Positions 49,573 through 57,325 of a DNA stretch of 64,000 nt are shown piece by piece. The stretch spans positions 62,001 through 126,000 of the forward strand of contig NZ_RPDJ01000008.1 in assembly GCF_004023625.1 (NCBI RefSeq). Direction: 5' to 3'. The position numbers and the translations under genes are program-made. Origin of the DNA: Streptomyces cavernae (lineage in GTDB: Bacteria; Actinomycetota; Actinomycetes; Streptomycetales; Streptomycetaceae). Positions within the stretch are counted from its first letter, which is position 1. Each line of letters opens with the position of its first letter. The notes under the pieces were generated by a model. It was given only the letters and a program-made list of their open reading frames with translations, was not told the origin of the DNA and searched no databases.

Positions 49573-49779
49573 TTAGGGGTCCTTTCACTATGCCCGCCCG
49601 GGTCGCGTGGTCTGGCACCGCTCCCCCAAGCTCTCGGCTGCGCTCGAGCAGGGGGCACCCCATCGCCGCGTTGCCAAAAGGTCCTCGTAGCGGAGCTACG
49701 AGGACCTTCCGGCGCCTTGCGATGCACGGCACCGGACCACGCGACCTGATCGGACGCTCATAGTGAAAAGACCCCTTAA
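49573..49779. repeat. 207-bp palindromic (MITE-like) intergenic element B
   Basis: Ends TTAGGGGTCCTTTCACTATG and its near-complement CATAGTGAAAAGACCCCTTA form a terminal inverted repeat, extended inward by GGTCGCGTGGTC/GACCACGCGACC. The interior has the hairpin module GCTCCCCCAAGCTCTCG...CGCTCGAGCAGGGG and the word CGCCTTGCGATGCAC, shared with element A, plus a perfect hairpin GTCCTCGTAG-CGGAG-CTACGAGGAC. No coding capacity. Confidence 0.8.
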
Positions 49780-49904
49780 GGGCGGCTCGTGACGGCTGGG
49801 GGGCAGGCGGGGGACGGGCGGGTGCCGTGGCAGGCGCTCGCAGCCAGGTAGCTGACGGTGAGGCCGCGCGGCCTGGTACGGCCGGCGGCCGACCGCGCGG
49901 CCTT

Positions 49905-50190
49905 GCGACGGCTGGGTGTTCCTCTCCCCGTGCCTTCCGGCGGTCAGGCGTTCGGCGCGGCGTTGTGACGGTCCTTCTGAGGGCCGGCGCTCGCTGTGGG
50001 GCTGTGACGGCCAGGTGTTCCTCGCCCTGTGCCTTCCGGCGGTCAGACGTTCATCGCGGTGTTCTGGCGGTCAGGCGTTCGCCGCGGTCCGCCGACGGCT
50101 AGGCGCTGCCATCGCCTGGACGGGTCAGGCGCCTGCCGTCGCGTCTGGACGGTCAGGCGCCTGCCATGGCCCGCTGACGGCTGCCCACCG
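49905..50190. repeat. Imperfect long and short direct repeats
   Basis: Two roughly 65-bp imperfect copies begin near 49908 (GACGGCTGGGTGTTCCTCTC) and 50007 (GACGGCCAGGTGTTCCTCGC), each running through GTGCCTTCCGGCGGTCAG. Further on, two roughly 29-bp copies contain GGTCAGGCGCCTGCC (about 50130 and 50160). The 400-bp stretch between element B and the OYE gene holds no gene that I can support. Confidence 0.6.
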
Positions 50191-50203
50191 TCTCCCGCAG
50201 GTG

Positions 50204-51283
50204 TCAGACGGACCGGTGGTACTGGTCCGGCACGTGGATTTCGGCGCCCTGTTCGCGCGCGGCGAGGCGGGCGAAGGACGGGTTGCGCAGCAGTTCCCGT
50301 CCCAGAAGCACCGCGTCGGCCTCCTCGTTGGCCAGTATCTTCGCGGCCTGTTCGGCGTCGGTGACGAGTCCGACGGCGGCGACCGGCAGGGCGGTCTCCG
50401 CCTTTACCCGGGCGGCGAAGGGGACCTGATAGCCGGGACCGACCGGGATGCGGACACCGGAGGCGTTGCCGCCCGTCGAGACGTCCAGCAGGTCCACCCC
50501 GTGCGCCTTCAGTTCCGCGGCGAAGCGGACCGTGTCGTCGGCCGTCCAGCCGCCGTCAGCAAGCCAGTCGGTGGCGGAGATTCTGAAGAACAGCGGCTTG
50601 TCCTCGGGCCATACCGCGCGCACGGCGTCCACGACCTCGAGCGCGAAGCGGGTGCGGTTCTCGTACGAGCCGCCGTAGGCGTCCGTGCGGTGGTTGGAGT
50701 GCGGCGAGAGGAACTCGTTGATGAGGTAGCCGTGGGCGCCGTGGACCTCGACGACCTCGAACCCGGCGTCGAGGGCGCGCCGCGCCGCGTCGGCGAACCT
50801 GCCGACGATCTCCCGGATCCCGTCCACGGTCAATTCCGTCGGCACGCGATGGTTCTCGTCGAACGCCACCGCGCTCGGCCCGATCGGCTGCCAGCCGTAC
50901 GCGTCCGTCCCGACCGGGGCGCCGCCCTTCCAGGGCCGGTCGGTCGACGCCTTGCGGCCGCTGTGGGCGAGCTGGATCGCCGGCACCGTGCCCTGACTCT
51001 TGAGGAAACGCGTGATCCGGCGGAACGCCTCGGTCTGGGTGTCGTTCCAGATGCCCAGGTCGTACGGGCTGATGCGGCCCTCGGGGGCGACCGCGGTGGC
51101 CTCGACGACAATCAGACCCGTACCGCCGGTCGCCCGCGCCGCGTAGTGCGCGAAGTGCCAGTCGTTCGGGGCGCCCGTCGCGGGCCCCTCCTGTGCGGCG
51201 GAGTACTGGCACATCGGGGACATCCACACCCGGTTCGGGATGGTCAGGTCGCGGAGGCGGTAGGGCTCGAAGAGGGCGCTCAT
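50204..51283 (-). CDS. Old-yellow-enzyme family NADH:flavin oxidoreductase (YqjM-like)
   Basis: The 359-residue FMN barrel enzyme reduces activated C=C bonds. Signatures of the YqjM subgroup: MSALFEPYRLRDLTIPNRVWMSPMCQYSA in outline with the flavin-tuning Cys, IQLAHSGRKAS with the substrate His, FEVVEVHGAHGYLINEFLSPHSNHRTD in outline, and GLVTDAEQAAKILANEEADAVLLGR. ATG at 51283 has GGAAG five bases upstream. It is divergent from an ArsR-type gene, with two palindromes in the shared promoter region, so it is probably induced by an electrophilic ligand of that regulator. Confidence 0.93.
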   Translation of the reverse strand: MSALFEPYRLRDLTIPNRVWMSPMCQYSAAQEGPATGAPNDWHFAHYAARATGGTGLIVVEATAVAPEGRISPYDLGIWNDTQTEAFRRITRFLKSQGTVPAIQLAHSGRKASTDRPWKGGAPVGTDAYGWQPIGPSAVAFDENHRVPTELTVDGIREIVGRFADAARRALDAGFEVVEVHGAHGYLINEFLSPHSNHRTDAYGGSYENRTRFALEVVDAVRAVWPEDKPLFFRISATDWLADGGWTADDTVRFAAELKAHGVDLLDVSTGGNASGVRIPVGPGYQVPFAARVKAETALPVAAVGLVTDAEQAAKILANEEADAVLLGRELLRNPSFARLAAREQGAEIHVPDQYHRSV

Positions 51284-51378
51284 GGCGGCTTCCATTCGTC
51301 GCGGAGTCGGGTTCTGCCCGGAGATCGGCCCCGGGTTCAGCCCGGGGGCCGGGTCGGGCGCGGGGCCGGGTACGGCTC

Positions 51379-51397
51379 GTACGATAGCCATCGTAGT
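51379..51397. promoter_or_regulatory. Palindrome 1 in the OYE/ArsR divergent promoter
   Basis: TACGAT-AGCC-ATCGTA dyad, about 97 bp upstream of the OYE start, on the side where the OYE promoter should lie. It shares the half-site letters TACGA with palindrome 2. Confidence 0.5.
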
Positions 51398-51413
51398 ACG
51401 GCGGATGTCAAAC

Positions 51414-51432
51414 TACGAGAGCTCTCGTACAA
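51414..51432. promoter_or_regulatory. Palindrome 2 overlapping the ArsR-gene promoter
   Basis: Perfect 16-bp palindrome TACGAGAGCTCTCGTA (51414-51429) followed by and overlapping TACAAT (51427-51432), a good -10 box for the ArsR-type gene. A repressor bound here would shut off its own gene; palindrome 1 nearby would allow control of the OYE gene as well. Confidence 0.6.
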
Positions 51433-51501
51433 TGGGGTCCGGTGGAGCCCCGTCCGGAGACGTCACGGATGCGGAGCGCACCCCGAGGAAACGGAGCCGT
51501 C

Positions 51502-51894
51502 GTGACGACCGCCGCCCCCACCCCACCCACGACTCCCGCCGCAGGCGGCCGCGATCTGCCCCACCCCGGGCGTCACGAGATCCGCCTGGAGAGCGTGCTG
51601 CACGCGCTCGCCGACCCGATGCGGCTCCAGGTCGTCCGGGAACTCGCCGCCGTCGGCGACGAGCTCTCGTGTTCGCACTTCGACCTCCCGGTCACCAAGT
51701 CCACGACCACGCACCACTTCCGGGTGCTGCGCGAGAGCGGAGTGATCCGGCAGATCTACCGGGGCACGGCGAAGATGAACGGACTGCGCCAGGAGGACCT
51801 GGACGCGTTGTTCCCCGGACTCCTCGACAGCGTCCTCGCCGCCGCCACGAGCCAGGCCGCCCGTCTCGCCGATGCCGGCGCCACCGACGCCTGA
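51502..51894 (+). CDS. ArsR-type winged-helix regulator
   Basis: The 130-residue regulator has an ArsR-like winged helix: RLESVLHALADPMRLQVVREL, ELSCSHFDLPVTKSTTTHHF (recognition helix) and RVLRESGVIRQIYRGTAKMNGLR (wing). Unlike metal sensors it lacks an ELCVCDL-type cysteine site, keeping a single Cys at the start of the recognition region. I chose the GTG at 51502 with CGGAG upstream; a GTG at 51442 would add 20 residues. It likely represses itself and the divergent OYE gene. Confidence 0.87.
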   Translation: MTTAAPTPPTTPAAGGRDLPHPGRHEIRLESVLHALADPMRLQVVRELAAVGDELSCSHFDLPVTKSTTTHHFRVLRESGVIRQIYRGTAKMNGLRQEDLDALFPGLLDSVLAAATSQAARLADAGATDA

Positions 51895-51903
51895 CCTGAC
51901 CCA

Positions 51904-52160
51904 GGCGTCCTAGGCATCCCCTCGGCGTCCTAGGCATCCCCTCGGCGCCCTTGGCATCCCCTCGGCGTCCGAGGCGGTCCCTCGGCGTCCGAGGCGTGCG
52001 TCCCCGCGGCGTCCTGGGCGTGCGTCCCCGCGGCGTCCTGGGCGTGCGTCCCCGCGGCGTCCGAGGGTGCATCCCCTCGGTGGGCGTCCCCTCGGTGTCC
52101 CTGGTGTCCTCCGGCGTCCTGGGCGTCCCCTCGGCGTCCGAGGCGGTCCCTCGGCTCCCT
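51904..52160. repeat. Tandem repeat of about twelve 20-24 bp units
   Basis: Units of the form GGCGTCCTAGGCATCCCCTC follow each other directly after the ArsR stop. Three inner units are 24 bp long and contain GTGCGTCCCCGC; two or three units near the 3' side are shortened. The first two units are identical. The array fills most of the 340-bp convergent gap before fprA. It has no spacers and no supported gene. Confidence 0.85.
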
Positions 52161-52233
52161 GCCTCCCCGCCTCACGGGCCTCTTCCCCGTCACAGCCAGG
52201 TCGGGCGCACGCCATACGGTCGCGTCGCGCGCC

Positions 52234-53577
52234 CTACGACGTCGTCGTCCGCGCCGCCTTCAGCAGCGAGTCCCAGTCCGGCAGCTTCACCACACCCCGC
52301 CCCACCGAGGCCCCCAGTTCCGCCTCCGCCCGCTCGATCGCCCGCCATCCGGTCCACTCGACCGGCCGCAGCCCCGCCGCGCGCAGTAGCGCGAGCGGAT
52401 CGTCCGGCACCGCTCGGTGTGCGAGGACGGGTGCGTCCTCGAGCAGCGAGGTCACCGTCTCCTTGGCGCACGGCCGGTTCGTTCCGATCACCCCGGTCGG
52501 CCCTCGCTTGATCCACCCCGCCACATACTCGCCCGGCGCCACCGCTCCCGAGCGCAGTACCCGTCCGGCCAGGTGCGGCACCGTGCCGCTGTCCTCGTCG
52601 AACGGCAGCCCTTCCAGCGGCACCCCGCGGTACCCCACCGAACGGAGCACCAACTGGGCCTCGACGTCCTCGTACTGCCCGGTCCCGGTCACCCCGCCGT
52701 GCCCGTCCGGCGCGGTCCGCTCGAAGCGCACGGCACCCACGCGGCCTTCGTGGGCGAGGAACTCGACCGGCCGCAGGAAGAACCGCGGCCGAATCCGCCG
52801 GGAGGCTCCCTGCGGTGGCCGTGCGGCCCAGTCCCGCAGGACGTCCACGTTGCGCCGCTGTGCGGCGGGCAGCCCCGACGGATCGAGATACGCCGGGTCC
52901 AGCGCCAGCTCCCGCTCGTCCACGAACACGTCCGTGCCCGGGAGCGCGCCCAGCTCTCGCAGCTCCTTGGTGGTGAAGCGGGCCTGCGAGGGGCCGCGCC
53001 GGCCCACCATGTGGATCTCGGTCACCCGGCTGTCCGCAAGCGCGGAGAGGGCCTCCTGGGGCATGTCGGTGGGGCTCAGCTCGGCCGCGCCGCGGGCCAG
53101 CATCCGGGTCACGTCCACGGCGACGTTCCCGACGCCGATCACCACGGCGGCCCGCACGTCCCGGACGAAGCCGTCGGCCACGTTGTCGGGGTGCGCGCTG
53201 TACCAGGAGACGAACTCCGTCGCCGACCAGCTGCCGGGCAGGTCCTCGCCCGGGATGCCGAGCCGGCGGTCGGTGGCGGCGCCCACGCAGTAGACCACCG
53301 CGTGGTACAGCTCCAGGAGCCGGTCCGGGGCCAGTCCGCCGGCTCCCACCGCGACTCCGCCCAGGAACCGCACCCGTTCGTGTTCCAGGACGGTGCGGAG
53401 GTTGTTCTGCAGGGACTTGATCTTCTCGTGGTCCGGGGCGACGCCGTAGCGCACGAGGCCGTACGGGCACGGCAGTCGGTCGAACACGTCGACGCGGACC
53501 GCCGGGTCCTGTTGGACGAGACCCTGCGCGGTGTAGACCCCACTGGGGCCCGAGCCGACCACGGCTACCTGCAGCAC
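52234..53577 (-). CDS. fprA: FprA-type ferredoxin/adrenodoxin-like NADP reductase
   Basis: The 447-residue flavoprotein matches mycobacterial FprA, which moves electrons between NADPH and ferredoxins, often for P450s. It has the FAD site VAVVGSGPSGVYTAQ at the N-terminus, PCPYGLVRYGVAPDHEK, the NADP site VVIGVGNVAVDVTRML, and the C-terminal GWIKRGPTGVIGTNRPCAKETV typical of the adrenodoxin-reductase group. GTG at 53577 follows AGGAG. No ferredoxin or P450 gene is adjacent in this window. Confidence 0.94.
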   Translation of the reverse strand: MLQVAVVGSGPSGVYTAQGLVQQDPAVRVDVFDRLPCPYGLVRYGVAPDHEKIKSLQNNLRTVLEHERVRFLGGVAVGAGGLAPDRLLELYHAVVYCVGAATDRRLGIPGEDLPGSWSATEFVSWYSAHPDNVADGFVRDVRAAVVIGVGNVAVDVTRMLARGAAELSPTDMPQEALSALADSRVTEIHMVGRRGPSQARFTTKELRELGALPGTDVFVDERELALDPAYLDPSGLPAAQRRNVDVLRDWAARPPQGASRRIRPRFFLRPVEFLAHEGRVGAVRFERTAPDGHGGVTGTGQYEDVEAQLVLRSVGYRGVPLEGLPFDEDSGTVPHLAGRVLRSGAVAPGEYVAGWIKRGPTGVIGTNRPCAKETVTSLLEDAPVLAHRAVPDDPLALLRAAGLRPVEWTGWRAIERAEAELGASVGRGVVKLPDWDSLLKAARTTTS

Positions 53578-53687
53578 TGCGGAACTCCTTGCTCGAGGAG
53601 ATCGCGGATGCTTCCAGCATTGCACCGTGGGAGGTGGTGGGGGAGCGTCCGAGTGGGTGAGGCTGCGCGGAGCCGCACATTTTTCCG

Positions 53688-53726
53688 CGCCCCGCCCGCG
53701 CGCCCCGCCCGCGCGCCCCGCCCGCG
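53688..53726. repeat. Three perfect copies of a 13-bp unit
   Basis: CGCCCCGCCCGCG is repeated three times without a gap, upstream of fprA and downstream of the DUF305 gene. The remaining roughly 290-bp gap has no gene I can support. Confidence 0.85.
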
Positions 53727-53865
53727 CGCCCCTCATCCACGCGGACGGGTCGAAAGCACGCCCCTCCCTCCCTGCGCAAGCGCTGAGAACCCACGCCCCA
53801 CCCTTACGCCCCGACGCGAGAAACGGCCGAAACCCGCACCACGCCCACCCGTCGGCGACCGGGAT

Positions 53866-54555
53866 CTACACCATGTCGCGCATCCGGTTGATCTCCGCCG
53901 TCTGCTGGGCGATCACATCGTCCGCCATTTCCTCGATCCGGATGTTGTTGCCCTGGGCCTTCACGTCCGCCGCCATGGTGAGCGCGCCCTCGTGGTGGGT
54001 GATCATCAGCTTCAGGAACAGTTGGTCGAAGGCCTTCCCCTTCGCCGCGCGTAGTTGCTTCAGTTGCGCCTCCGTCGCCATTCCGGGCATTCCGGAGGTC
54101 CCGGCGTGATCGTGGTCCGAGGGCTTGTCGTTTTCAGCCTCCTTGCCACCGCTGGTCTTCAGCCAGCCCTTCATCGTGGCGATCTCGGGTCCCTGCGCCG
54201 CGGCGATCCGTTCGGCGAGCCGTTTCACCCCGCTCGCCTCCGCCCGCTGCGGAACGAGTTCGGTCATCTCCAGGGCCTGGGTGTGGTGGGCGATCATCAT
54301 GCGCGCGTAGGCGACATCCGCCGTGTTCGGCGAGTCGTCGTCCTTGCGCTGCTTCGCGGCCTCCTCCGCGGAGAGCGTCTCGGCCGCCTCGCCCGGCTTG
54401 CCGGGGGCGATCACCGAGGGTCCCGCCGCCCGCGCGGAACCGATCTCACCATCAGATCCGGAGTCGCATCCCACCAGCGATAACAGGCCGGCGGTCAGCG
54501 ACGCCGCGACCGCAACTTTCATTACGAGTGCGTTGCCGCCTTTTGATCTGTACAT
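53866..54555 (-). CDS. DUF305 lipoprotein, contains a TTA codon
   Basis: The 229-residue protein has a lipoprotein signal (lipobox LLSLVGCDSG) and then a duplicated DUF305 domain: YARMMIAHHTQALEMTELV in the first half and LFLKLMITHHEGALTMAAD in the second. The HH and Met residues are the metal-ligand-like features of this family, some members of which bind copper or silver outside the cell. Leucine 25 in the signal region is encoded by TTA (54481-54483). It is divergent from the LVIVD gene, only 65 bp apart. Start ATG 54555 lacks a strong ribosome binding site; ATG 54522 is an alternative. Confidence 0.9.
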   Translation of the reverse strand: MYRSKGGNALVMKVAVAASLTAGLLSLVGCDSGSDGEIGSARAAGPSVIAPGKPGEAAETLSAEEAAKQRKDDDSPNTADVAYARMMIAHHTQALEMTELVPQRAEASGVKRLAERIAAAQGPEIATMKGWLKTSGGKEAENDKPSDHDHAGTSGMPGMATEAQLKQLRAAKGKAFDQLFLKLMITHHEGALTMAADVKAQGNNIRIEEMADDVIAQQTAEINRMRDMV

Positions 54556-54585
54556 GGAACAGACGATACTGCGGAGATCCATGCA

Positions 54586-54603
54586 CCGTTCAAGTACGAA
54601 CGG
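54586..54603. promoter_or_regulatory. Dyad in the DUF305/LVIVD divergent promoter
   Basis: CCGTTC-AAGTAC-GAACGG, a perfect 6-bp inverted repeat in a 65-bp divergent gap, 18 bp before the LVIVD start codon. Probably an operator for a common regulator; no regulator gene is adjacent. Confidence 0.45.
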
Positions 54604-54620
54604 CGACAAGGGAGGATGCA

Positions 54621-56123
54621 GTGACCCTGTTAAGCACCAGCCGAACCCGGCGCAGACGTCTGGGAGTTGCGACGGCCGCGGCCGGACTTCTGGCCGCGCT
54701 GCTCACGGCCGGCCCCGCGGTGGCGACCCCCGACCCGGGAGACTCGCCGGCCGCACCCGACCGCGTCTCGAAGAGCGAGGCGGCCGACATCAAGGCGGCC
54801 ATCGACAGCGGTGAGATACCCGGCAAGGACGAGATCGTCCACTCCGCCAACATCGAGCACCTGGCCAACGTCCCCAAGGACGCGCTCCCCGGCACCAACT
54901 CGGACCTGGCGTTCCAGGGCAAGTTCGCCTTCGCCGGCAACTACGACGGCTTCCGCATCTTCGACATCAGTAACCCGAAGAAGCCGAAGACCGTCGCGCA
55001 GGTGCTGTGCCCCGGATCGCAGAACGACATCTCCGTCTCCGGCGACCTGCTCTTCCTGTCCACGGACTCCTCGCGCAGCGACAACTCCTGTGCCAGCACC
55101 ACCCAGCCGGCCACGGAGAAGTCCTCGTGGGAGGGCATGAAGATCTTCGACATCAGCGACATGAAGAACCCGAAGTACGTCGCCGCCGTCGAGACGGCCT
55201 GCGGCTCGCACACCAACACCCTGGTGCCGGAGCGCAAGAACGTCTACATCTACGTGTCCTCGTACTCGCCGAGCGCGTCGTTCCCGGACTGCCAGCCCCC
55301 GCACGACGGTATCTCGGTCATCAAGGTGCCCCGCAAGGCACCCGAGAAGGCCAAGATCGTGAACTTCCCGGTGCTCTTCCCCGGTGAGGGTCCCGACGGC
55401 GGCGGCAACCCCGGTTCGCCCACCAACCCGGGTGTCTCCAAGACCACCGGCTGCCACGACATCACCGTGCTCCCGGAGAAGGAGCTGGCGGCGGGCGCCT
55501 GCATGGGCGACGGCATCCTGTTCTCCATCAAGGACCCGGAGAACCCGAAGGTCATCGACCAGGTCCAGGACAACGTCAACTTCGCGTTCTGGCACTCGGC
55601 GACCTTCAACCAGAAGGCCAACAAGGTCATCTTCACCGACGAGTTGGGCGGCGGCGGCGCGGCCACCTGCAACGCGGCGATCGGCCCCAACCGCGGCGCC
55701 GACGGCATCTACGACATCGTTGGCAAGGGCGACAAGCGCAAGCTGGTCTTCCGCAGCTACTACAAGATCCCGCGGCACCAGGCGGACACCGAGAACTGCG
55801 TCGCCCACAACGGCTCGCTGATCCCGGTCAAGGGCAAGGACCTCATGGTCCAGGCCTGGTACCAGGGCGGCATCTCCGTCTGGGACTTCACCAACTCCGC
55901 CAAGCCGAAGGAGGTCGCGTACTTCGAGCGCGGTCCCCTCAGCACCGACGCGCTCACGGGCGGCGGTTCCTGGTCGGCGTACTACTACAACGGCTACATC
56001 TACTCGAACGACATGGTCAAGGGCTTTGACGTCCTGAAGATCAGCGACCGGCTGACGGACCCGGCGAAGAAGGTCCGTCTGAAGGAGCTGAACGTCCAGA
56101 CGCAGCCGGACTACTTCGACTGA
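54621..56123 (+). CDS. Secreted LVIVD-repeat beta-propeller protein, contains a TTA codon
   Basis: The 500-residue protein starts with a Sec-type signal (basic RTRRRRLG, then a hydrophobic run ending in AVA) and has LVIVD-type repeats, recognised by GFRIFDISNPKKPKTV, GMKIFDISDMKNPKYVAAV, GILFSIKDPENPKVID and GISVWDFTNSAKPKEVAYF. Such repeats form an extracellular propeller of unknown ligand. The GTG at 54621 has GGGAGGA six bases upstream. Codon 4 is TTA (54630-54632), so early elongation should depend on the bldA tRNA. The 3' end overlaps the convergent TetR gene by 13 bp. Confidence 0.9.
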   Translation: MTLLSTSRTRRRRLGVATAAAGLLAALLTAGPAVATPDPGDSPAAPDRVSKSEAADIKAAIDSGEIPGKDEIVHSANIEHLANVPKDALPGTNSDLAFQGKFAFAGNYDGFRIFDISNPKKPKTVAQVLCPGSQNDISVSGDLLFLSTDSSRSDNSCASTTQPATEKSSWEGMKIFDISDMKNPKYVAAVETACGSHTNTLVPERKNVYIYVSSYSPSASFPDCQPPHDGISVIKVPRKAPEKAKIVNFPVLFPGEGPDGGGNPGSPTNPGVSKTTGCHDITVLPEKELAAGACMGDGILFSIKDPENPKVIDQVQDNVNFAFWHSATFNQKANKVIFTDELGGGGAATCNAAIGPNRGADGIYDIVGKGDKRKLVFRSYYKIPRHQADTENCVAHNGSLIPVKGKDLMVQAWYQGGISVWDFTNSAKPKEVAYFERGPLSTDALTGGGSWSAYYYNGYIYSNDMVKGFDVLKISDRLTDPAKKVRLKELNVQTQPDYFD

Positions 56124-57067
56124 GCCGTCGGGCCGTTCGTGCCACCCGTCTGTCCGCGCGCGGGAACCGTCTGCCCGCGCGCGGGAACGGCCGAATCCAG
56201 TGCCCCGGGCGCCGATTCCAGTGCCCCGGGCGCCGGTTCCAGTGCTCCGGGCGCCGGTCTCTGGCCCCCGGGTACCGGTTCTTGGCCACCGGGTACCGGT
56301 TCCTGGCCACCGGGTACCGGTCCCCGCGCCGGAACCGGCGGCTTCTGCGCCGGCACGGGAACCGCCGGCTTCTGCTCCCGAACCCCCGGCGGGCCGGGGG
56401 CAGTCGTCGCTCGGCTCTCCGTGGCGAAGAAGCGCGACAGGTCAGCGATGCACGCCGCTCCGCCGGGCCCTTCGGTGCCCGGCGGGGTCCCCTGTGCACC
56501 GTCGAGCCGGTAGCGCCGGAACAGTTCACCGCGCAGCGTCGACAGCGGCATGGGCACTCCCGGCACCAGGGCCGCGTACACGGCGCCCATCAGCAGGGCA
56601 CGCAACATGGGATAGTCGGTGTCGGCGTCCGCCGACCCGTACCGGGCGACGGTGTCCCGCAGCAGTTCGGCCAGCCGCTGCTGCTCGGGGCACCGCACGA
56701 GACCCTCGCCTTGCAGTATTCCCGCCATGTGGGTGCGCATCAGCACCGGATGATCCCGAGTCAGGCCCAGGATCGCGTCGATGGCCCGCGCCATCCGCTC
56801 CCGGCCGTCCTCCGTGCCCGGCTCGCGCTCCAGTGCCTCCTCCAGCGTGCGGTGCATCAGCCGGTGCACCGCGGACTGCACCAACTGCCGCTTGCCGGGG
56901 AAGTAGTAGGAGACCAGCCCGCGGGCCGAACCCGCGCGGTCCGCTATGTCTCCGAGCGTCGTGGCCTCGTAGCCGCGCTCGCTCACCAACTCGACCGCGG
57001 CCTGCAGCAGCCGTTCCCGCGATCGTCGGCGCAACTCTTCATTGACCGAGGCGCTGCGCGGGGACAT
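56111..57067 (-). CDS. TetR-family regulator with long repeat tail
   Basis: The 318-residue regulator has a normal TetR domain (LLQAAVELVSERGYEATTLGDIADRAGSARGLVSYYF in outline) and a ligand domain to about residue 210. An additional C-terminal tail of about 110 residues holds two repeat families, PVPGGQE/PAPGALE and VPARGQT. TetR proteins usually end near 200 residues, so the tail is extra. ATG at 57067 follows AGGAG. A palindrome next to its -10 box suggests self-repression. The 3' end overlaps the LVIVD gene by 13 bp. Confidence 0.9.
   Translation of the reverse strand: MSPRSASVNEELRRRSRERLLQAAVELVSERGYEATTLGDIADRAGSARGLVSYYFPGKRQLVQSAVHRLMHRTLEEALEREPGTEDGRERMARAIDAILGLTRDHPVLMRTHMAGILQGEGLVRCPEQQRLAELLRDTVARYGSADADTDYPMLRALLMGAVYAALVPGVPMPLSTLRGELFRRYRLDGAQGTPPGTEGPGGAACIADLSRFFATESRATTAPGPPGVREQKPAVPVPAQKPPVPARGPVPGGQEPVPGGQEPVPGGQRPAPGALEPAPGALESAPGALDSAVPARGQTVPARGQTGGTNGPTAQSK
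56147..56320 (-). repeat. In-frame 21-bp repeats at the 3' end of the TetR gene
   Basis: Six 7-residue units (PVPGGQE twice, PVPGGQR, PAPGALE twice, SAPGALD) are followed by two copies of VPARGQT. DNA copies within each family are nearly identical. Confidence 0.88.
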
Positions 57068-57087
57068 GCTGTAACTCCTGCGTTGAC

Positions 57088-57108
57088 TGGCTGCCAGCCA
57101 ACTATACT
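57088..57108 (-). promoter_or_regulatory. TetR-gene promoter with operator
   Basis: On the minus strand TATAGT (57101-57106) is a good -10 box, directly followed by the perfect 13-bp palindrome TGGCTG-G-CAGCCA (57088-57100) and then the AGGAG of the TetR gene. A repressor bound there would block transcription start. Confidence 0.6.
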
Positions 57109-57153
57109 CAGCACGTCCGGGCCCGCCCCTGTGGGTCGGCTTTGGGCTGCCGT

Positions 57154-57188
57154 CCGCTCCGGGCGACGCGGGGGATCGCCCGGAGCGG
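57154..57188. terminator. Hairpin downstream of the HAD gene
   Basis: CCGCTCCGGGCGA (57154-57166) pairs perfectly with TCGCCCGGAGCGG (57176-57188), thirteen pairs around a 9-base loop. There is no T-run, as is common in Streptomyces. It separates the HAD gene (ends 57326) from the TetR promoter. Confidence 0.65.
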
Positions 57189-57325
57189 CGTGCGGCCCGA
57201 GTTGACACGCCGTCGCGACCAGGGGTTTCTGGTCGATGACTCGACGTCGGGTTGCGACCGGGATGCCAGGGTTCTCACCCGCTGTCAGCAGGCTGTGAAT
57301 CGCATTCGGACGGTGGGCGGCGCCT

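Noticed and set aside
47904..49727. N-terminal extension of the homocysteine methyltransferase by about 300 codons
   Set aside because: The extension is antisense to the Rv1733c-like gene and element B and has no homologous content. The family start fits ATG 48812.
51692..52215. Repetitive Pro/Arg/Thr protein encoded by the minus strand of the 20-24 bp array
   Set aside because: All frames of such an array stay open by chance. There is no ribosome binding site or family, and the frame overlaps the ArsR gene.
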